Assembly: GCF_900177645.1 (NCBI RefSeq)
Contig: NZ_FXAO01000003.1
Span: 515,938-579,937 of the forward strand
Origin: Arenibacter troitsensis
GTDB taxonomy: Bacteria > Bacteroidota > Bacteroidia > Flavobacteriales > Flavobacteriaceae
Direction of reading: 5' to 3'
Length of the DNA: 64,000 bases
Below the pieces are notes generated by a model. That model did not search any database, was not told the DNA's origin, and saw nothing but the letters and a program-made list of their open reading frames with translations. Positions within the stretch are counted from its first letter, which is position 1. Each line of letters starts with the position of its first letter. A program made the position numbers and the translations under genes. Shown piece by piece: positions 18,194 through 27,831 of the stretch.

Positions 18194-19201
18194 TTACATC
18201 GTTTTAAAGAAAAGCTTAGGAAATAACTCCTCTGGTTTCTTATTGCTTAAAGCTATTAGGATCGAATTTTTAATGAATCCAACACCGTATCCTACAAATT
18301 GGATGACTGCTGCTACCAACGATAGCGCAGCTACCTTAACATTTTTATTGGCCATCAAGGAATGCACAAAAAGTAAACCAAAATAGAGGGCATAAATAGA
18401 TATTGGCCATAATATTCCTAAAACCAACAAGGCAATTGCCACAATGAATCCGAAACAGAACAAAGTGGGAAACCAATAAGTTATTTTGGCACTGTCCGGA
18501 TGCCAATGGTTTAAAATGGGCCTTACCATTCCAAATTTATTGACCTGGGTATAAAACTTATTCCAATCTATTCGACGCTTATGGTATACATAGGCATCTT
18601 CGATCAATTTGGTTTCATATCCCGCCTCCCAAATTCTAAAGGTAAGGTCCGGATCTTCACCGGGATGTATATTGCCATATCCAAGGGTTTTTTCAAACGC
18701 TTCTTTGGATATTCCCATATTAAAGCTCCTAGGCTGAAATTTGCCTACAGCCCTTTTTTTTCCCCGTATACCCCCAGTGGTAAAAACAGAGGTCATGGCA
18801 TAATTAATGGCCTTCTGTACATTGGTGAAGGAAGAATGGGCAGCATCCGGCCCCCCATAACAATCCACATATTCATTTGCCAGAGACTTTTCCACCACGG
18901 ACAAATATTGGCTTGGGATTATACAATCGGAATCCAATACTATAAAGTAATTACCACCTGCACGCTTCATTCCATAATTTCGGGAATCCCCAGGGCCGGA
19001 GTTTTTCTTCTTTAAATATGTTATGGACAATTTATCCTTATACTTTTCCACAATATCCTCTGAACTTTCCGACGATCCATCTTCCACGACAACCACCTCA
19101 AAAGATTTATCATAGTCCTGCAATGAAAGGCTTTCCAGCAATTCATCAATCTCATTGGGTCTGTTGTAAACCGGCACTATAAAAGAAAAGAATAAATCCA
19201 T
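18194..19201 (-). CDS. Family 2 glycosyltransferase with C-terminal membrane segments
   Basis: 335 residues. GT-A fold: SFIVPVYNRPNEIDELLESL (6-25), nucleotide-binding VVEDGSSE, metal-binding VLDSDC near 92, and the acceptor-side EDPDLTFRIWEAG near 180. Two hydrophobic helices near 250-310 (FGFIVAIALLVLGILW, VAALSLVAAVIQFVGYGVGF) tether it to the inner membrane. It may add sugars to a lipid-linked or surface glycan; donor and acceptor are unknown. It heads the run GT2-ybbR-coaE-rprX-rprY. Confidence 0.88.
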   Translation of the reverse strand: MDLFFSFIVPVYNRPNEIDELLESLSLQDYDKSFEVVVVEDGSSESSEDIVEKYKDKLSITYLKKKNSGPGDSRNYGMKRAGGNYFIVLDSDCIIPSQYLSVVEKSLANEYVDCYGGPDAAHSSFTNVQKAINYAMTSVFTTGGIRGKKRAVGKFQPRSFNMGISKEAFEKTLGYGNIHPGEDPDLTFRIWEAGYETKLIEDAYVYHKRRIDWNKFYTQVNKFGMVRPILNHWHPDSAKITYWFPTLFCFGFIVAIALLVLGILWPISIYALYFGLLFVHSLMANKNVKVAALSLVAAVIQFVGYGVGFIKNSILIALSNKKPEELFPKLFFKTM

Positions 19202-19361
19202 TGTGGTTTGGTATAAAATAAAGACCTGTCACAAACATGTTGGCTTGCCTTCAACCTTATTATAACTGTATTAAGCTAAAATGAATAATATGTAAGCTGG
19301 TATTTTGTCAAGAATATAGGTTGTTGGCCCAAGACATACCTCCAGATACACCCAAGGTGTA

Positions 19362-20174
19362 TTATTCTGAAAATCTATCTACTACTTCCTGACTAACACC
19401 TGTATTGGAAAAACCTCCATCATGAAATAAATTTTGCATGGTAACCTTCCTGGTCAAATCCGAAAAAAGGGTAACGGTATAGTCTGCACAATCCTGAGCC
19501 GTTGCATTTCCCAAGGGCGACATTTTTTCCGCGTAGGAAATAAAACTGTTAAACCCTTTAACCCCTTGTCCCGCAGTTGTAGCTGTTGGGGATTGGGATA
19601 TGGTATTCACCCTTACCTTCTTCTCCTTGCCAAAAAAGTATCCAAAACTACGGGCAACAGATTCCAAATACGCCTTATTATCGGCCATATCATTATAATC
19701 TGGAAAGGTTCGCTGAGCGGCCATATAGGTCAAGGCCACTATGCTCCCCCATTCGTTCATGGCATCGGCTTTGTACAAGCTCTGCATTACCTTGTGAAAA
19801 GATAACGCGGATACATCCCAACCTTTGGTGGTAAAATCATATTTCTCATCGGTATAGGCCCTGCCTTTACGAACGTTGACAGACATCCCAATGGCGTGGA
19901 GAACAAAATCTATTTTTCCTCCCAGAATCTCCATGGACTGGGTAACCAAATTATCCAAGTCTTCCACGCTTGTGGCATCTGCAGGGATAATCTTGGAACC
20001 TGTCTTTTTGGCAAGTTCATCTATCTGTCCCATTCGCATGGCTATCGGCGCATTGGTAAGGACAAAGGTACCACCTTCATCATGTATAGTTTCGGCAGTT
20101 TTCCAAGCTATGGAATTGGCATCCAACGCCCCAAAAATAATTCCCTTCTTTCCTTTTAGTAAATTAAACGACAT
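19362..20174 (-). CDS. fabI: Enoyl-[acyl-carrier-protein] reductase FabI
   Basis: NADH-dependent last step of each fatty-acid elongation cycle. 270 residues, a short-chain dehydrogenase. GKKGIIFGALDANSIAWKTA (8-27) is the FabI-type cofactor loop; ALTYMAAQR is near 147, Y-x6-K sits in DYNDMADNKA near 160, and SQSPTATTAG is near 193 at the substrate loop. The motifs are those of the classical, triclosan-type FabI. It has its own promoter 30 bp upstream. Confidence 0.95.
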   Translation of the reverse strand: MSFNLLKGKKGIIFGALDANSIAWKTAETIHDEGGTFVLTNAPIAMRMGQIDELAKKTGSKIIPADATSVEDLDNLVTQSMEILGGKIDFVLHAIGMSVNVRKGRAYTDEKYDFTTKGWDVSALSFHKVMQSLYKADAMNEWGSIVALTYMAAQRTFPDYNDMADNKAYLESVARSFGYFFGKEKKVRVNTISQSPTATTAGQGVKGFNSFISYAEKMSPLGNATAQDCADYTVTLFSDLTRKVTMQNLFHDGGFSNTGVSQEVVDRFSE

Positions 20175-20204
20175 AGTCTATTTTCTTAGTGAATTTTAGA
20201 TCGT

Positions 20205-20212
20205 CAAAGATA
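20205..20212 (-). promoter_or_regulatory. -7 element of fabI
   Basis: Read on the minus strand, TATCTTTG matches TAnnTTTG about 30 bp before the fabI ATG. The -33 position reads TGG instead of TTG. Confidence 0.5.
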
Positions 20213-20388
20213 TTAAAAATTAGTGGGTAGACCACAGAAAGAACACGGTAGAAAAGCTAGTGCTCCTATTGCCATGGCTTCATATTACCAAGACAATAAC
20301 CACAAAGGGGTTCATAGTATAGCACATTAATATGGCCAAAAATACCGGAAGGAGAAATTCTAGATTTCCCTATCCTTTCCAAAAACGG

Positions 20389-22041
20389 TTAATCCAATAG
20401 CTGCCTGGCATGTGCCAAAGCTGAATCGGACAAGGTTTTTCCTCCCAACATTTCTGCCAGCTCTACCACCCTTTCTTCTGAAGCAAGCCTTTTCATTTTG
20501 GTATTGGTACCCATTAGTTCTTCCTCCTTGTAAACCTTAAAATGATGCACACCTTTGGCCGCTACCTGTGGCAGGTGGGTGATAGAAAAAATCTGCATCG
20601 TATTGCTCATATCCTTCATAATGTCTCCCATTTTATTGGAAATCTCACCGGATACACCCGTATCTATCTCATCGAACATCATAGTAGGCAGCTGTTCGTA
20701 CCTGGCCAAAATAGCCTTTATGGTCAACATTATCCTGGACAATTCACCGCCCGAGGCCACCTTCTTCAGGTCTCCATAAGCCGACCCCTTGTTCGCTGAA
20801 AACAAAAAGCTGAGATCGTCCTTCCCTGTAGGTTTAAACTCCTTGGATGGTGCAATTTCAATTTTAAAGGTTGCACTGGCCATGCCTAAGTCGGTCAAAG
20901 TTTCCTCCAATTGTTTTTTCAGCTTTGGAATAACCGCTTTTCTTCTCTTACTTATATTGGAAGCTTCCGTATTCAACGCAATTTCCAGTTGATGCAACTC
21001 CTTCTTTTTACGGTCTATATCGGCGACAACATTTTCCGTTGCACTTACCTTTCCATCCAAGGCATTCCTTATTTCCAACAGTTCCGGAATAGTCTGTACC
21101 TTGTGCTTCTTTAGAAGATCATAAAGCAATTGAAGTTTGGCATTTACCTGTTCCAACATTTGTGGATCTGCCTCCACCTTATCATTTAGAATATTGAGTT
21201 CGTTGGAAATATCATCCAATTCAATAAATACTGATTTTATGCGCTCGTTTATATCTGAGTATTGGTGTCCAAAACTAGCCAACTTGCTGGATACTTGTTT
21301 CAGCTCTGTAAGCAAGTTTACCAACCCTATCTGCTCATCATTCAACAGCTGCTGACCATGTGACAATTGCTCCAGAATAATCTCCACATTGTTCAGCTGT
21401 TCGTACTGCTCCTCCAATTCCTCCAATATCCCCTCTTTTAAGGGAGCCGAATTTAATTCCTGCAATAAAAAACTATTATACTCGTGTTCCTTGGTGGCAC
21501 TATTTTGAAAATCGACAAGCTTTTGTAATTCCTTCTGGGTAGCTTGATATAACAGCAACTTGGAAGAATAGGTTGAAAGCACTTGCCCATTATCGGACAG
21601 GGCATCTATGACTTTTAGTTGAAAATCATTATCCGCTAGTCGCAAGGTTTGATGCTGAGAATGCACATCTATCAATTGATCTCCCAATTGCGACAAAATA
21701 TCCAAAGTTACCGGGGAGTCATTGATAAAGGCCCGTGACTTACCGCTGGGCAAAATCTCCCTTCTTATGATGGTCTTTGCCTCATAATCCAGGTCATTTT
21801 CCTGAAAAAATGCTTCCAGGCCATATTTGGAGATTTCAAATTCCGCCTCTACGATGCATTTATCCTCCTTCTCCCTTAAGGAAGAGAGGTCCGCCCTTTT
21901 TCCCAATACCAAGGACAACCCACCTAATAAAATGGATTTACCGGCACCTGTTTCACCTGTTATTACCGTAAAACCATTGGTAAACTTAACGTTTAAATGG
22001 TCTATTAATGCATAATTCTTTATGGAAAGATTTGTCAGCAA
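20389..22041 (-). CDS. recN: DNA repair protein RecN
   Basis: SMC-like ATPase acting at double-strand breaks. 550 residues, full length. N-terminal Walker A GETGAGKSILLGGLSLVLG (30-48), long coiled coils in the middle (about 150-370), the ABC signature VASGGELSRIMLTIKAIL near 430, Walker B MMFDEIDTGVSGE near 460, and D-loop/H-loop ITHLPQVAA. A TTG start is used because the family N-terminus MLTNLSIKNYALIDHL begins exactly there. Last gene of the bamD-rpoZ-coaBC-porD run, after a 122-bp gap. Confidence 0.95.
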   Translation of the reverse strand: MLTNLSIKNYALIDHLNVKFTNGFTVITGETGAGKSILLGGLSLVLGKRADLSSLREKEDKCIVEAEFEISKYGLEAFFQENDLDYEAKTIIRREILPSGKSRAFINDSPVTLDILSQLGDQLIDVHSQHQTLRLADNDFQLKVIDALSDNGQVLSTYSSKLLLYQATQKELQKLVDFQNSATKEHEYNSFLLQELNSAPLKEGILEELEEQYEQLNNVEIILEQLSHGQQLLNDEQIGLVNLLTELKQVSSKLASFGHQYSDINERIKSVFIELDDISNELNILNDKVEADPQMLEQVNAKLQLLYDLLKKHKVQTIPELLEIRNALDGKVSATENVVADIDRKKKELHQLEIALNTEASNISKRRKAVIPKLKKQLEETLTDLGMASATFKIEIAPSKEFKPTGKDDLSFLFSANKGSAYGDLKKVASGGELSRIMLTIKAILARYEQLPTMMFDEIDTGVSGEISNKMGDIMKDMSNTMQIFSITHLPQVAAKGVHHFKVYKEEELMGTNTKMKRLASEERVVELAEMLGGKTLSDSALAHARQLLD

Positions 22042-22163
22042 TGTTTATTGTCTAAGATTGCCGTAAAGATAATTTATATTGCTTTGGAAAAAAATGTGTG
22101 GTAAAAAATTTCTATCTACCAAATCCTGTTGTAGCGGCAATCAACATTCCCATAGGAAGCCGA

Positions 22164-23054
22164 TCAAAATTTGATATCGTTCCAAGTAGAAGAATAAAGT
22201 GGAGCTATTTTGTTCAAGGTTTGTTTTAGCTGCACAATATCCACTTTGGGACCGTCGGAAAATACATTTTGAATTTCTTCCGATTTTGCATCAAAAAAAG
22301 TTTGAATCAAAAAAGCATTGGGGTACCTACCCCCCAAGGTCTCCAACAAACGCATGGTCCCTGCAACCACTTGCTTTCCTGTGCTGTTGTTATCGGCCAG
22401 GACATCCAAACCCTTTCTATGGTAATTGTACATGGCTATTCTGTACTCTCTGTAGGAATTGGACAAAAGGTTGTCTACCAACTCAAACCTACTTCTTTGT
22501 CCAGAGGTCTGTGTCCATCCAGAATAACCGGCACTTTGGGCCAAAGTAACAACCTGTTGTGCCTTTTTATAAAAATCGGTACCGCCCTCCAAAGAAAAAG
22601 TGTCCGCATCCAAGCCAAGAATAATATAGGCATAGTAAGATACGACCCCTACCAAATTGGAAGTAATGTTGTTTTCGTTCAAGATCAAGGGCTGAAACTC
22701 TATATAATCAAAACTAAACTGGTTATCCTTATAATTGAAGACAGGACTTTCATAGGAGGTGTTAAAAACAGGTCTTGAGGATTGAATTTGAATGTTCCCT
22801 TTAAACCTACTGGATTCATACTCCGTAATGGTTATGAACATTTGGGCGTTAACCCTTTCATTTTCCTTGTAGACGCGATTGGACCACCTGTTCTTATTCA
22901 CAAAATCATTTAAGGAACGCTCTAAGGTCTTGAAAATTTGTTGATTGGTCTGCCCAACCTGATCCGAATTTATAGTAACCACACAATTCAATTCCTGAGC
23001 TCCCAGGCTAATAGAAATTATAAAACAAATTAGGGCTATATATAGATTACGCAT
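22164..23054 (-). CDS. porD: Type IX secretion system protein PorD (DUF4835)
   Basis: A secreted or periplasmic protein with a signal peptide (LYIALICFIISISLGAQ). The start is the ATG at 23054, which overlaps the coaBC stop by 8 nt; the longer reading to 23075 would add seven residues ahead of the signal. The mature part begins ELNCVVTINSDQVGQTN, followed by FNTSYESPVFNYKDNQFSFDY and SYYAYIILGLDADTF, which are typical of DUF4835, called PorD in Porphyromonas where it is needed for type IX secretion. Its tail has helical, TPR-like character. Function inferred from family. Confidence 0.88.
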   Translation of the reverse strand: MRNLYIALICFIISISLGAQELNCVVTINSDQVGQTNQQIFKTLERSLNDFVNKNRWSNRVYKENERVNAQMFITITEYESSRFKGNIQIQSSRPVFNTSYESPVFNYKDNQFSFDYIEFQPLILNENNITSNLVGVVSYYAYIILGLDADTFSLEGGTDFYKKAQQVVTLAQSAGYSGWTQTSGQRSRFELVDNLLSNSYREYRIAMYNYHRKGLDVLADNNSTGKQVVAGTMRLLETLGGRYPNAFLIQTFFDAKSEEIQNVFSDGPKVDIVQLKQTLNKIAPLYSSTWNDIKF

Positions 23055-24252
23055 GGATCCTGTTCTTGATTTCATTCAAAATATCCAAAGCCACCTCTGC
23101 CTTGGTTTTTAACTCAAACGTTTTAATATCCAAATTCTTATCTATGAACGATATTTTATTGGTCAATTTTCCAAAGCCCGCACCGCTATCGTTCAAAGAA
23201 TTTAGGACAATGGCATCCAAATTTTTCCGCTTTAATTTTCCTATTGCATTATCAACCTCATTTTCGGTTTCCAGCGCAAAACCAACCAGAAATTGCGCCT
23301 TCTTCATTTCTCCCAGTGAGAAAAGTATGTCCTTGTTCTTTACCAAAGTAATGGTAAATTCATCGGAGGCTTTCTTTATTTTCTGATCGGCTACTAATTT
23401 AGGTCTATAATCGGCTACCGCAGCAGCGCAAATAACGATATCCATATCCGGGTATAAGGCCACGGTTGCCTTATACATTTCATTGGCCGAAGTTACTTTT
23501 ATAAGTTCTATATGGGAATGTTGCACGGTTAAATGGGACGGACCGGATACCAAGAACACCTGGGCCCCCAGATTAGCCGCATTTTTAGCCAACTCATAGC
23601 CCATTAGTCCCGATGAGTGATTTCCAATAAACCTAACAGGATCAATGGCCTCATAGGTGGGACCTGCGGTAATCAAAACTTTTTTACCATTAAGAGGCAG
23701 TCCCTTGGCCATGTCATCCATGAGAAAATCAACAATATCCTCGGGTTCGGCCATGCGGCCCTCCCCTATCAATCCACTGGCCAACTCTCCAGATGTTGCC
23801 GGAATCATAATATTCCCAAATGACAACAACTTTTTGAAGATTGCTGTAGTAGAAGGATGTTTATACATGTCCAAGTCCATTGCCGGAGCAAAGTAAACAG
23901 GGCATTTAGCCGAAAGGTATGTTGCCATCAATAAATTATCGCAGGTACCATTTGCCATTTTGGACAAGGTATTGGCCGTAGCCGGAGCAATAAGGACTAT
24001 ATCTGCCCAAAGTCCCAATTCTACATGGTTGTTCCAGGAAACGCTTCCGTTTTCTTCATCCACAAATGAGGAAAGTACGGCATTCTTGGACAGGGTAGCC
24101 AAGGTTAAGGGGGAAACAAAAGAGCTGGCGCTTTCCGTTAAAACAACTTTAACGTTAGCGCCAGCTTTAATAAGTAAACGAACTAAAAAGGTGGTTTTAT
24201 AAGCAGCTATACCCCCAGTAATGCCCAAAAGTATATTCTTACCGCCCAACAT
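23047..24252 (-). CDS. coaBC: Bifunctional phosphopantothenoylcysteine decarboxylase/synthetase CoaBC
   Basis: Makes 4'-phosphopantetheine from phosphopantothenate and cysteine. 401 residues. N-terminal FMN-dependent CoaC: LLGITGGIAAYKT (8-20), NHVELGLWADIVLIAPATANT with the catalytic histidine, and NGTCDNLL with the catalytic cysteine. C-terminal CoaB: VLITAGPTYEAIDPVRFIGN near 195, SSGLMGYELA, AAVADYRP and the lysine-rich IKKASDEF. Four nt downstream of rpoZ; overlaps porD. Confidence 0.96.
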   Translation of the reverse strand: MLGGKNILLGITGGIAAYKTTFLVRLLIKAGANVKVVLTESASSFVSPLTLATLSKNAVLSSFVDEENGSVSWNNHVELGLWADIVLIAPATANTLSKMANGTCDNLLMATYLSAKCPVYFAPAMDLDMYKHPSTTAIFKKLLSFGNIMIPATSGELASGLIGEGRMAEPEDIVDFLMDDMAKGLPLNGKKVLITAGPTYEAIDPVRFIGNHSSGLMGYELAKNAANLGAQVFLVSGPSHLTVQHSHIELIKVTSANEMYKATVALYPDMDIVICAAAVADYRPKLVADQKIKKASDEFTITLVKNKDILFSLGEMKKAQFLVGFALETENEVDNAIGKLKRKNLDAIVLNSLNDSGAGFGKLTNKISFIDKNLDIKTFELKTKAEVALDILNEIKNRIHA

Positions 24253-24256
24253 CCTT

Positions 24257-24589
24257 TTAAGCGTCTTTCTCTGTATTCCTGTGATAAATTTTATCGTCCA
24301 ACCATTCCTTCACCGCCAATGCATGCGGCTTGGGCAATTTTTCGTAGAATTTGGAAACTTCGATTTGCTCCTTGTTTTCAAAAACTTCCTCCAGACTATC
24401 ACTGTAAGTGGCAAACTCTTCCAACTTCTCCAAAAGCTCCTTTTTAATTTCAGAATTAATCTGAACAGCTCTCTTGGCAGTTATGGAAATAGCCTCATAG
24501 ATATTCCCTGTCTTGGCATCAAAATCATTTTTATTGATCGTCACCGTAGAAACAGGAGCCTTCGAGTTTTTTAAATCGTTCATATTCAT
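24257..24589 (-). CDS. rpoZ: DNA-directed RNA polymerase omega subunit (Bacteroidota type)
   Basis: A 110-residue protein beginning MNMNDLKNSKAPVST. The region around TGNIYEAISITAKRAVQINSEIKKELLEKL aligns with the omega fold ('N-x-Y-E-x-I-x-I-x-A-x-R-A'), which helps fold and recruit beta-prime. The acidic insert and C-terminal KPHALAVKEWLDDKI are usual for Bacteroidota. It sits between bamD (14 nt) and coaBC (4 nt), the same order seen in many Flavobacteriia. Confidence 0.88.
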   Translation of the reverse strand: MNMNDLKNSKAPVSTVTINKNDFDAKTGNIYEAISITAKRAVQINSEIKKELLEKLEEFATYSDSLEEVFENKEQIEVSKFYEKLPKPHALAVKEWLDDKIYHRNTEKDA

Positions 24590-24603
24590 ATCAAATCGTA
24601 TTT

Positions 24604-25413
24604 TTATTTGGAATAAATTTCTAATTCTTTTTCAACTTTTTCCAAAGTCTTATTGGCTTCCTTCAGATATTTGGACTCCGGAAAAGATTTTTTCAAAGCC
24701 ATATAGGCAGCCTTGGCATCATTCAATCTATCTTTTTTAAGATAATCGAAACTGTTAAGCGCCAAATTGGTTGATGCATCAAACTTATAATAAAGGGCAT
24801 CTTCGCGATAAACGGATCCCGGGTTGTCTGAAATAAAATTGTCAAACGCGGTAACCGCAGGCGTTAAAAAAGTATAATCGAATTCCCCGATAGTATTGAA
24901 CTGTTTGGCTATCTCATAGGATTTTCGCTCCTTCTTCGTAGTTAATTCCCTTGCCATTATGTTGGCCTCGACCAAAAATTCGGAATCAGGGTAGCTATTG
25001 ATGAAATTTTGAAGCTTTATCAAGGCCTTGTCGGTATCGGTTTGATCCAAAGAATATTTAGGAGAAAGCATATAATAACTCTTGGCTCCGTAAAACCCGG
25101 CTTCTACAGCCTTATCACTTTTGGGATACGATTTTAGGAACCTTTCGAACTGGTAACCCGCCATATTGTAGTCCTTGGTCTGGAAATAAGAATCCGCAAG
25201 AAAGAACATAACCCGTTCTCCTTGTGGCTTACCTATATATTTTGGAGCAATCTGTTCCAATAAGCGGTTCGCCCTTTTAAAATCACCGGCATCATAAAAT
25301 TTTTCCGCTAAATCATATTTGGCCTTAACATCTTCGTTTTTAAGTACTTTTTGGTACTCACTACAAGAGCCAAGAACAGCGATCAATAATAAAAAGGAAA
25401 ATAGACGCTTCAT
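24604..25413 (-). CDS. bamD: Outer membrane assembly lipoprotein BamD
   Basis: Lipoprotein component of the BAM complex that inserts beta-barrels in the outer membrane. From the ATG at 25413, a lipoprotein signal with LIAVLGSCSEY follows; the ATG 12 bases earlier would lie at the predicted transcription start, so I prefer the shorter form. The 269 residues contain TPR-like repeats: AKYDLAEKFYDAGDFKRANRLLEQI, RVMFFLADSYFQTKDYNMAGYQFERFLKSYP, and later QNFINSYPDSEFL and KKSFPESKYLKEA. First gene of a five-gene run. Confidence 0.93.
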   Translation of the reverse strand: MKRLFSFLLLIAVLGSCSEYQKVLKNEDVKAKYDLAEKFYDAGDFKRANRLLEQIAPKYIGKPQGERVMFFLADSYFQTKDYNMAGYQFERFLKSYPKSDKAVEAGFYGAKSYYMLSPKYSLDQTDTDKALIKLQNFINSYPDSEFLVEANIMARELTTKKERKSYEIAKQFNTIGEFDYTFLTPAVTAFDNFISDNPGSVYREDALYYKFDASTNLALNSFDYLKKDRLNDAKAAYMALKKSFPESKYLKEANKTLEKVEKELEIYSK

Positions 25414-25429
25414 TTTTAAAAACATTTTG

Positions 25430-25437
25430 CAAAATTA
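25430..25437 (-). promoter_or_regulatory. -7 element of the bamD operon
   Basis: On the minus strand the sequence reads TAATTTTGC, a full TAnnTTTG match. It lies 16 bp upstream of the ATG at 25413, predicting a very short leader. Confidence 0.55.
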
Positions 25438-25566
25438 AGGATTATAAACGGATATAAAAAACATTTTTATCGTGCTAAAATAGCCCGCCCCTTTACCAAC
25501 CACAACATTTTTATGCAAGTTTTAACTTTGTTGGCAAAAAATCCTGTAACAGATGGTTTTATTTTT

Positions 25567-26457
25567 CTAAACCACTGTCTTAAGCAAGGTGTTCAAAAAA
25601 CTCTTAATGGTCTTTTTTAGTGTTGCAGTGGCTTCAACCAATGGCAACCTAACAACTGCTGTTCCCAGTCCAACAGCCTCCAGCAAGGCTTTGATACCTG
25701 CAGGGTTGCCTTCCTTGAAAATTAAATCCATCCCGTCCTGTAGGGCATAGTGCAACGCAAAGGCTTCCTTAACCTGACCCGCCAATCCAAATCGTATCAT
25801 TTGGGAAAATTCTGAGGGCAGTCCTTGTCCCAAAACGGATATTACTCCAGAACCACCGGCCAATACCGTGGAAAGTGCAGTAAAATCATCCCCAGAAATT
25901 ACCATGAAATTAGATGGTTTATCCTTTATGGTACGCATAATTTGTACCATGTCGCCACAAGCCTCCTTAATACCCACAATATTATTAAAGTCGTTCGCCA
26001 ATCTCAATACCGTTTCCGGCAACATATTGCTCCCTGTCCTACCCGGTACATTGTACAAAATAACGGGCTTGGGCGAGGCCAAGGAAATGGCTTTAAAATG
26101 CTGGTATATTCCCTCTTGGGTAGGCCTGTTATAATATGGGGAAACCGATAAAATAGCTACAAAATCCCGTAGATCGGTTTCCTGTAGTTCTTCAACAACG
26201 GCCGCAGTGTTGTTACTACCTACTCCCAAGACTAAAGGAAGCCTACCGGCATTGGCATCCACAATGGTATCTATAACCAGCTGTTTCTCCTTTTTGGTCA
26301 ATACAACAGACTCACCGGTAGTCCCTAATACAACCAAATAATCCACTCCACCTTCCACACAATAATTTACGATTTTTGCCAAAGCTATCGTATCTATAGA
26401 AAAATCCTCCTTAAAAGGAGTCACCAGGGCAACACCCGTTCCAACTAACTGTTCCAT
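25567..26457 (-). CDS. dapA: 4-hydroxy-tetrahydrodipicolinate synthase DapA
   Basis: Condenses pyruvate with aspartate semialdehyde, the first committed step to diaminopimelate and lysine. 296 residues, a TIM barrel. [10 protein letters not shown] (6-15), [14 protein letters not shown] near 45, the proton-relay tyrosine in [10 protein letters not shown] near 135, the Schiff-base lysine in VGIKEACGD near 164, and [10 protein letters not shown]. Overlaps the DUF6913 stop by one base (TAATG). dapF, a later step, is at 48.9-49.6 kb. Confidence 0.96.
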   Translation of the reverse strand: MEQLVGTGVALVTPFKEDFSIDTIALAKIVNYCVEGGVDYLVVLGTTGESVVLTKKEKQLVIDTIVDANAGRLPLVLGVGSNNTAAVVEELQETDLRDFVAILSVSPYYNRPTQEGIYQHFKAISLASPKPVILYNVPGRTGSNMLPETVLRLANDFNNIVGIKEACGDMVQIMRTIKDKPSNFMVISGDDFTALSTVLAGGSGVISVLGQGLPSEFSQMIRFGLAGQVKEAFALHYALQDGMDLIFKEGNPAGIKALLEAVGLGTAVVRLPLVEATATLKKTIKSFLNTLLKTVV

Positions 26458-26993
26458 TATTTAATCTCATTTAAAACCCTTAAATATTTCCGTAACTCCT
26501 TTTTAAAAGTTTGGAAATCCTTGATGGGAGTATTCAATATCAAATCATTTAAATTTTTATCCACACTTCCAAAACCCACCTTCAATCTGGCTTTGGTCTT
26601 TAACGTCATTAACTGCAATAATAATTTTTCATCCGTATAATAATTGACCAAAAGGTCATATTCCCTATTTAAAAACTCCAAGGCATAACTGTTTTCAATA
26701 TTTGCTTTCCAACCCAAATCCTTGTCGGAAAAAACTGGAGTTGAATAGGGGGAATTTTTATCGTAATATTTCTTGTACCCAATTATTTTTACGGAATTGG
26801 GCCTTAAGGAAAATTCATCCACAAACTCATAAAAAGCATTGGCATTTTCAAACTCGTCCAAATCAACAATACAACCCACAGAACTTATGCCCTTCTCCCT
26901 ATTAATGGTTTCGGGCGGGGTGGTCAAGCCCCGTTGTAAAAACTTTTTACCTGCCCTAAATTTAATTTTTTCCTTAAGCGTTTTTAAAAACAT
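26457..26993 (-). CDS. DUF6913-like conserved protein
   Basis: 178 residues, no signal peptide or membrane segment. It shows an alternating helix/strand pattern with [62 protein letters not shown] and [27 protein letters not shown] associate this with DUF6913, commonly found directly upstream of dapA in Flavobacteriia. Function unknown; the TAATG junction suggests coupling to dapA. Confidence 0.75.
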   Translation of the reverse strand: MFLKTLKEKIKFRAGKKFLQRGLTTPPETINREKGISSVGCIVDLDEFENANAFYEFVDEFSLRPNSVKIIGYKKYYDKNSPYSTPVFSDKDLGWKANIENSYALEFLNREYDLLVNYYTDEKLLLQLMTLKTKARLKVGFGSVDKNLNDLILNTPIKDFQTFKKELRKYLRVLNEIK

Positions 26994-26998
26994 GTATT

Positions 26999-27026
26999 TT
27001 TACATTTTCAAGATTGTAAATGTAAA
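26999..27026. promoter_or_regulatory. Inverted repeat in a divergent intergenic region
   Basis: TTTACATTT (26999-27007) and AAATGTAAA (27018-27026) form a perfect 9-bp dyad with 10-nt spacing, between the divergent starts of DUF6913 and the 5'-nucleotidase gene. A candidate operator; no regulator is adjacent. Confidence 0.35.
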
Positions 27027-27064
27027 TAATATCGCCTCAATAATTATACGAAGGTAAGAAGTAT

Positions 27065-27829
27065 ATGGATTTAAAAAACAAACATTTTGTTATAATTGCA
27101 ACAATACTGCTCGCGCAGAGTTGCAGGGAATCCGTTCCTAAGCTTAGAAATATTGAGGGTCAAAGGATTCAGATCAATTACGCTTCCATAGCCAAAGACT
27201 CCGTAGAAAACGTCATTGCCCCATATCGCAACAGGATCAATGAGGTATTGGACAGTGTTTTGGCCTACGCTCCAAAAGCCATATCCAAAACAGATGGTAC
27301 ATTGAATTCTCCCGCCGGTAATTTACTGGCAGACATTGTAATGCAGGAAGTAAACCCCGTTTTTGCCGCCAGAACCGGGAAGCAAATAGATTTTGTACTT
27401 CTTAACTTTGGCAGTATCCGATCCGTAATTTCACAAGGGGACGTTACCGAACGCACAGCCTATGAAGTAATGCCTTTTGAAAACTCGATAGTTATTGCCG
27501 AGCTGGATGGCAAGGCCATTAGGGCCATGGTATCGTTCTTAACAAAGTCTAGCGTTGCCCACCCTATTTCCGGGATTCAGGTAATCGTTGATAAAAATAA
27601 AAGTTTACAAGCAGTAAACATTCAGGGAAAACCATTTGACGAAAACAGGACTTATTATGTTGCCACTTCAGATTATTTGGTAACTGGTGGTGATAAAATG
27701 GATTTTTTTAAAGAATATATTACGTTGACGGATTCCGATTATCTAGTCAGAAATATACTGATCGATTATTTTAAGAAAATAGACACCCTTAGGGCAGCTA
27801 CGGATGACCGATTTTTGCAAATAAAATAA
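27065..27829 (+). CDS. 5'-nucleotidase C-terminal domain protein (lipoprotein)
   Basis: 254 residues with a lipoprotein-type N-terminus (ATILLAQSC). The rest is the substrate-binding 5_nucleotid_C domain alone: SPAGNLLADIVMQEVNP, FVLLNFGSIRSVISQGDVTERTAYEVMPFEN, AVNIQGKPFDENRTYYVATSDYLVTGGDKMDFF. In UshA-type enzymes this domain is fused after a metallophosphatase. Here the metallophosphatase is the next gene, 2 bp downstream, in reversed order. The two presumably act together on extracytoplasmic nucleotides. Confidence 0.9.
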   Translation: MDLKNKHFVIIATILLAQSCRESVPKLRNIEGQRIQINYASIAKDSVENVIAPYRNRINEVLDSVLAYAPKAISKTDGTLNSPAGNLLADIVMQEVNPVFAARTGKQIDFVLLNFGSIRSVISQGDVTERTAYEVMPFENSIVIAELDGKAIRAMVSFLTKSSVAHPISGIQVIVDKNKSLQAVNIQGKPFDENRTYYVATSDYLVTGGDKMDFFKEYITLTDSDYLVRNILIDYFKKIDTLRAATDDRFLQIK

Positions 27830-27831
27830 TT

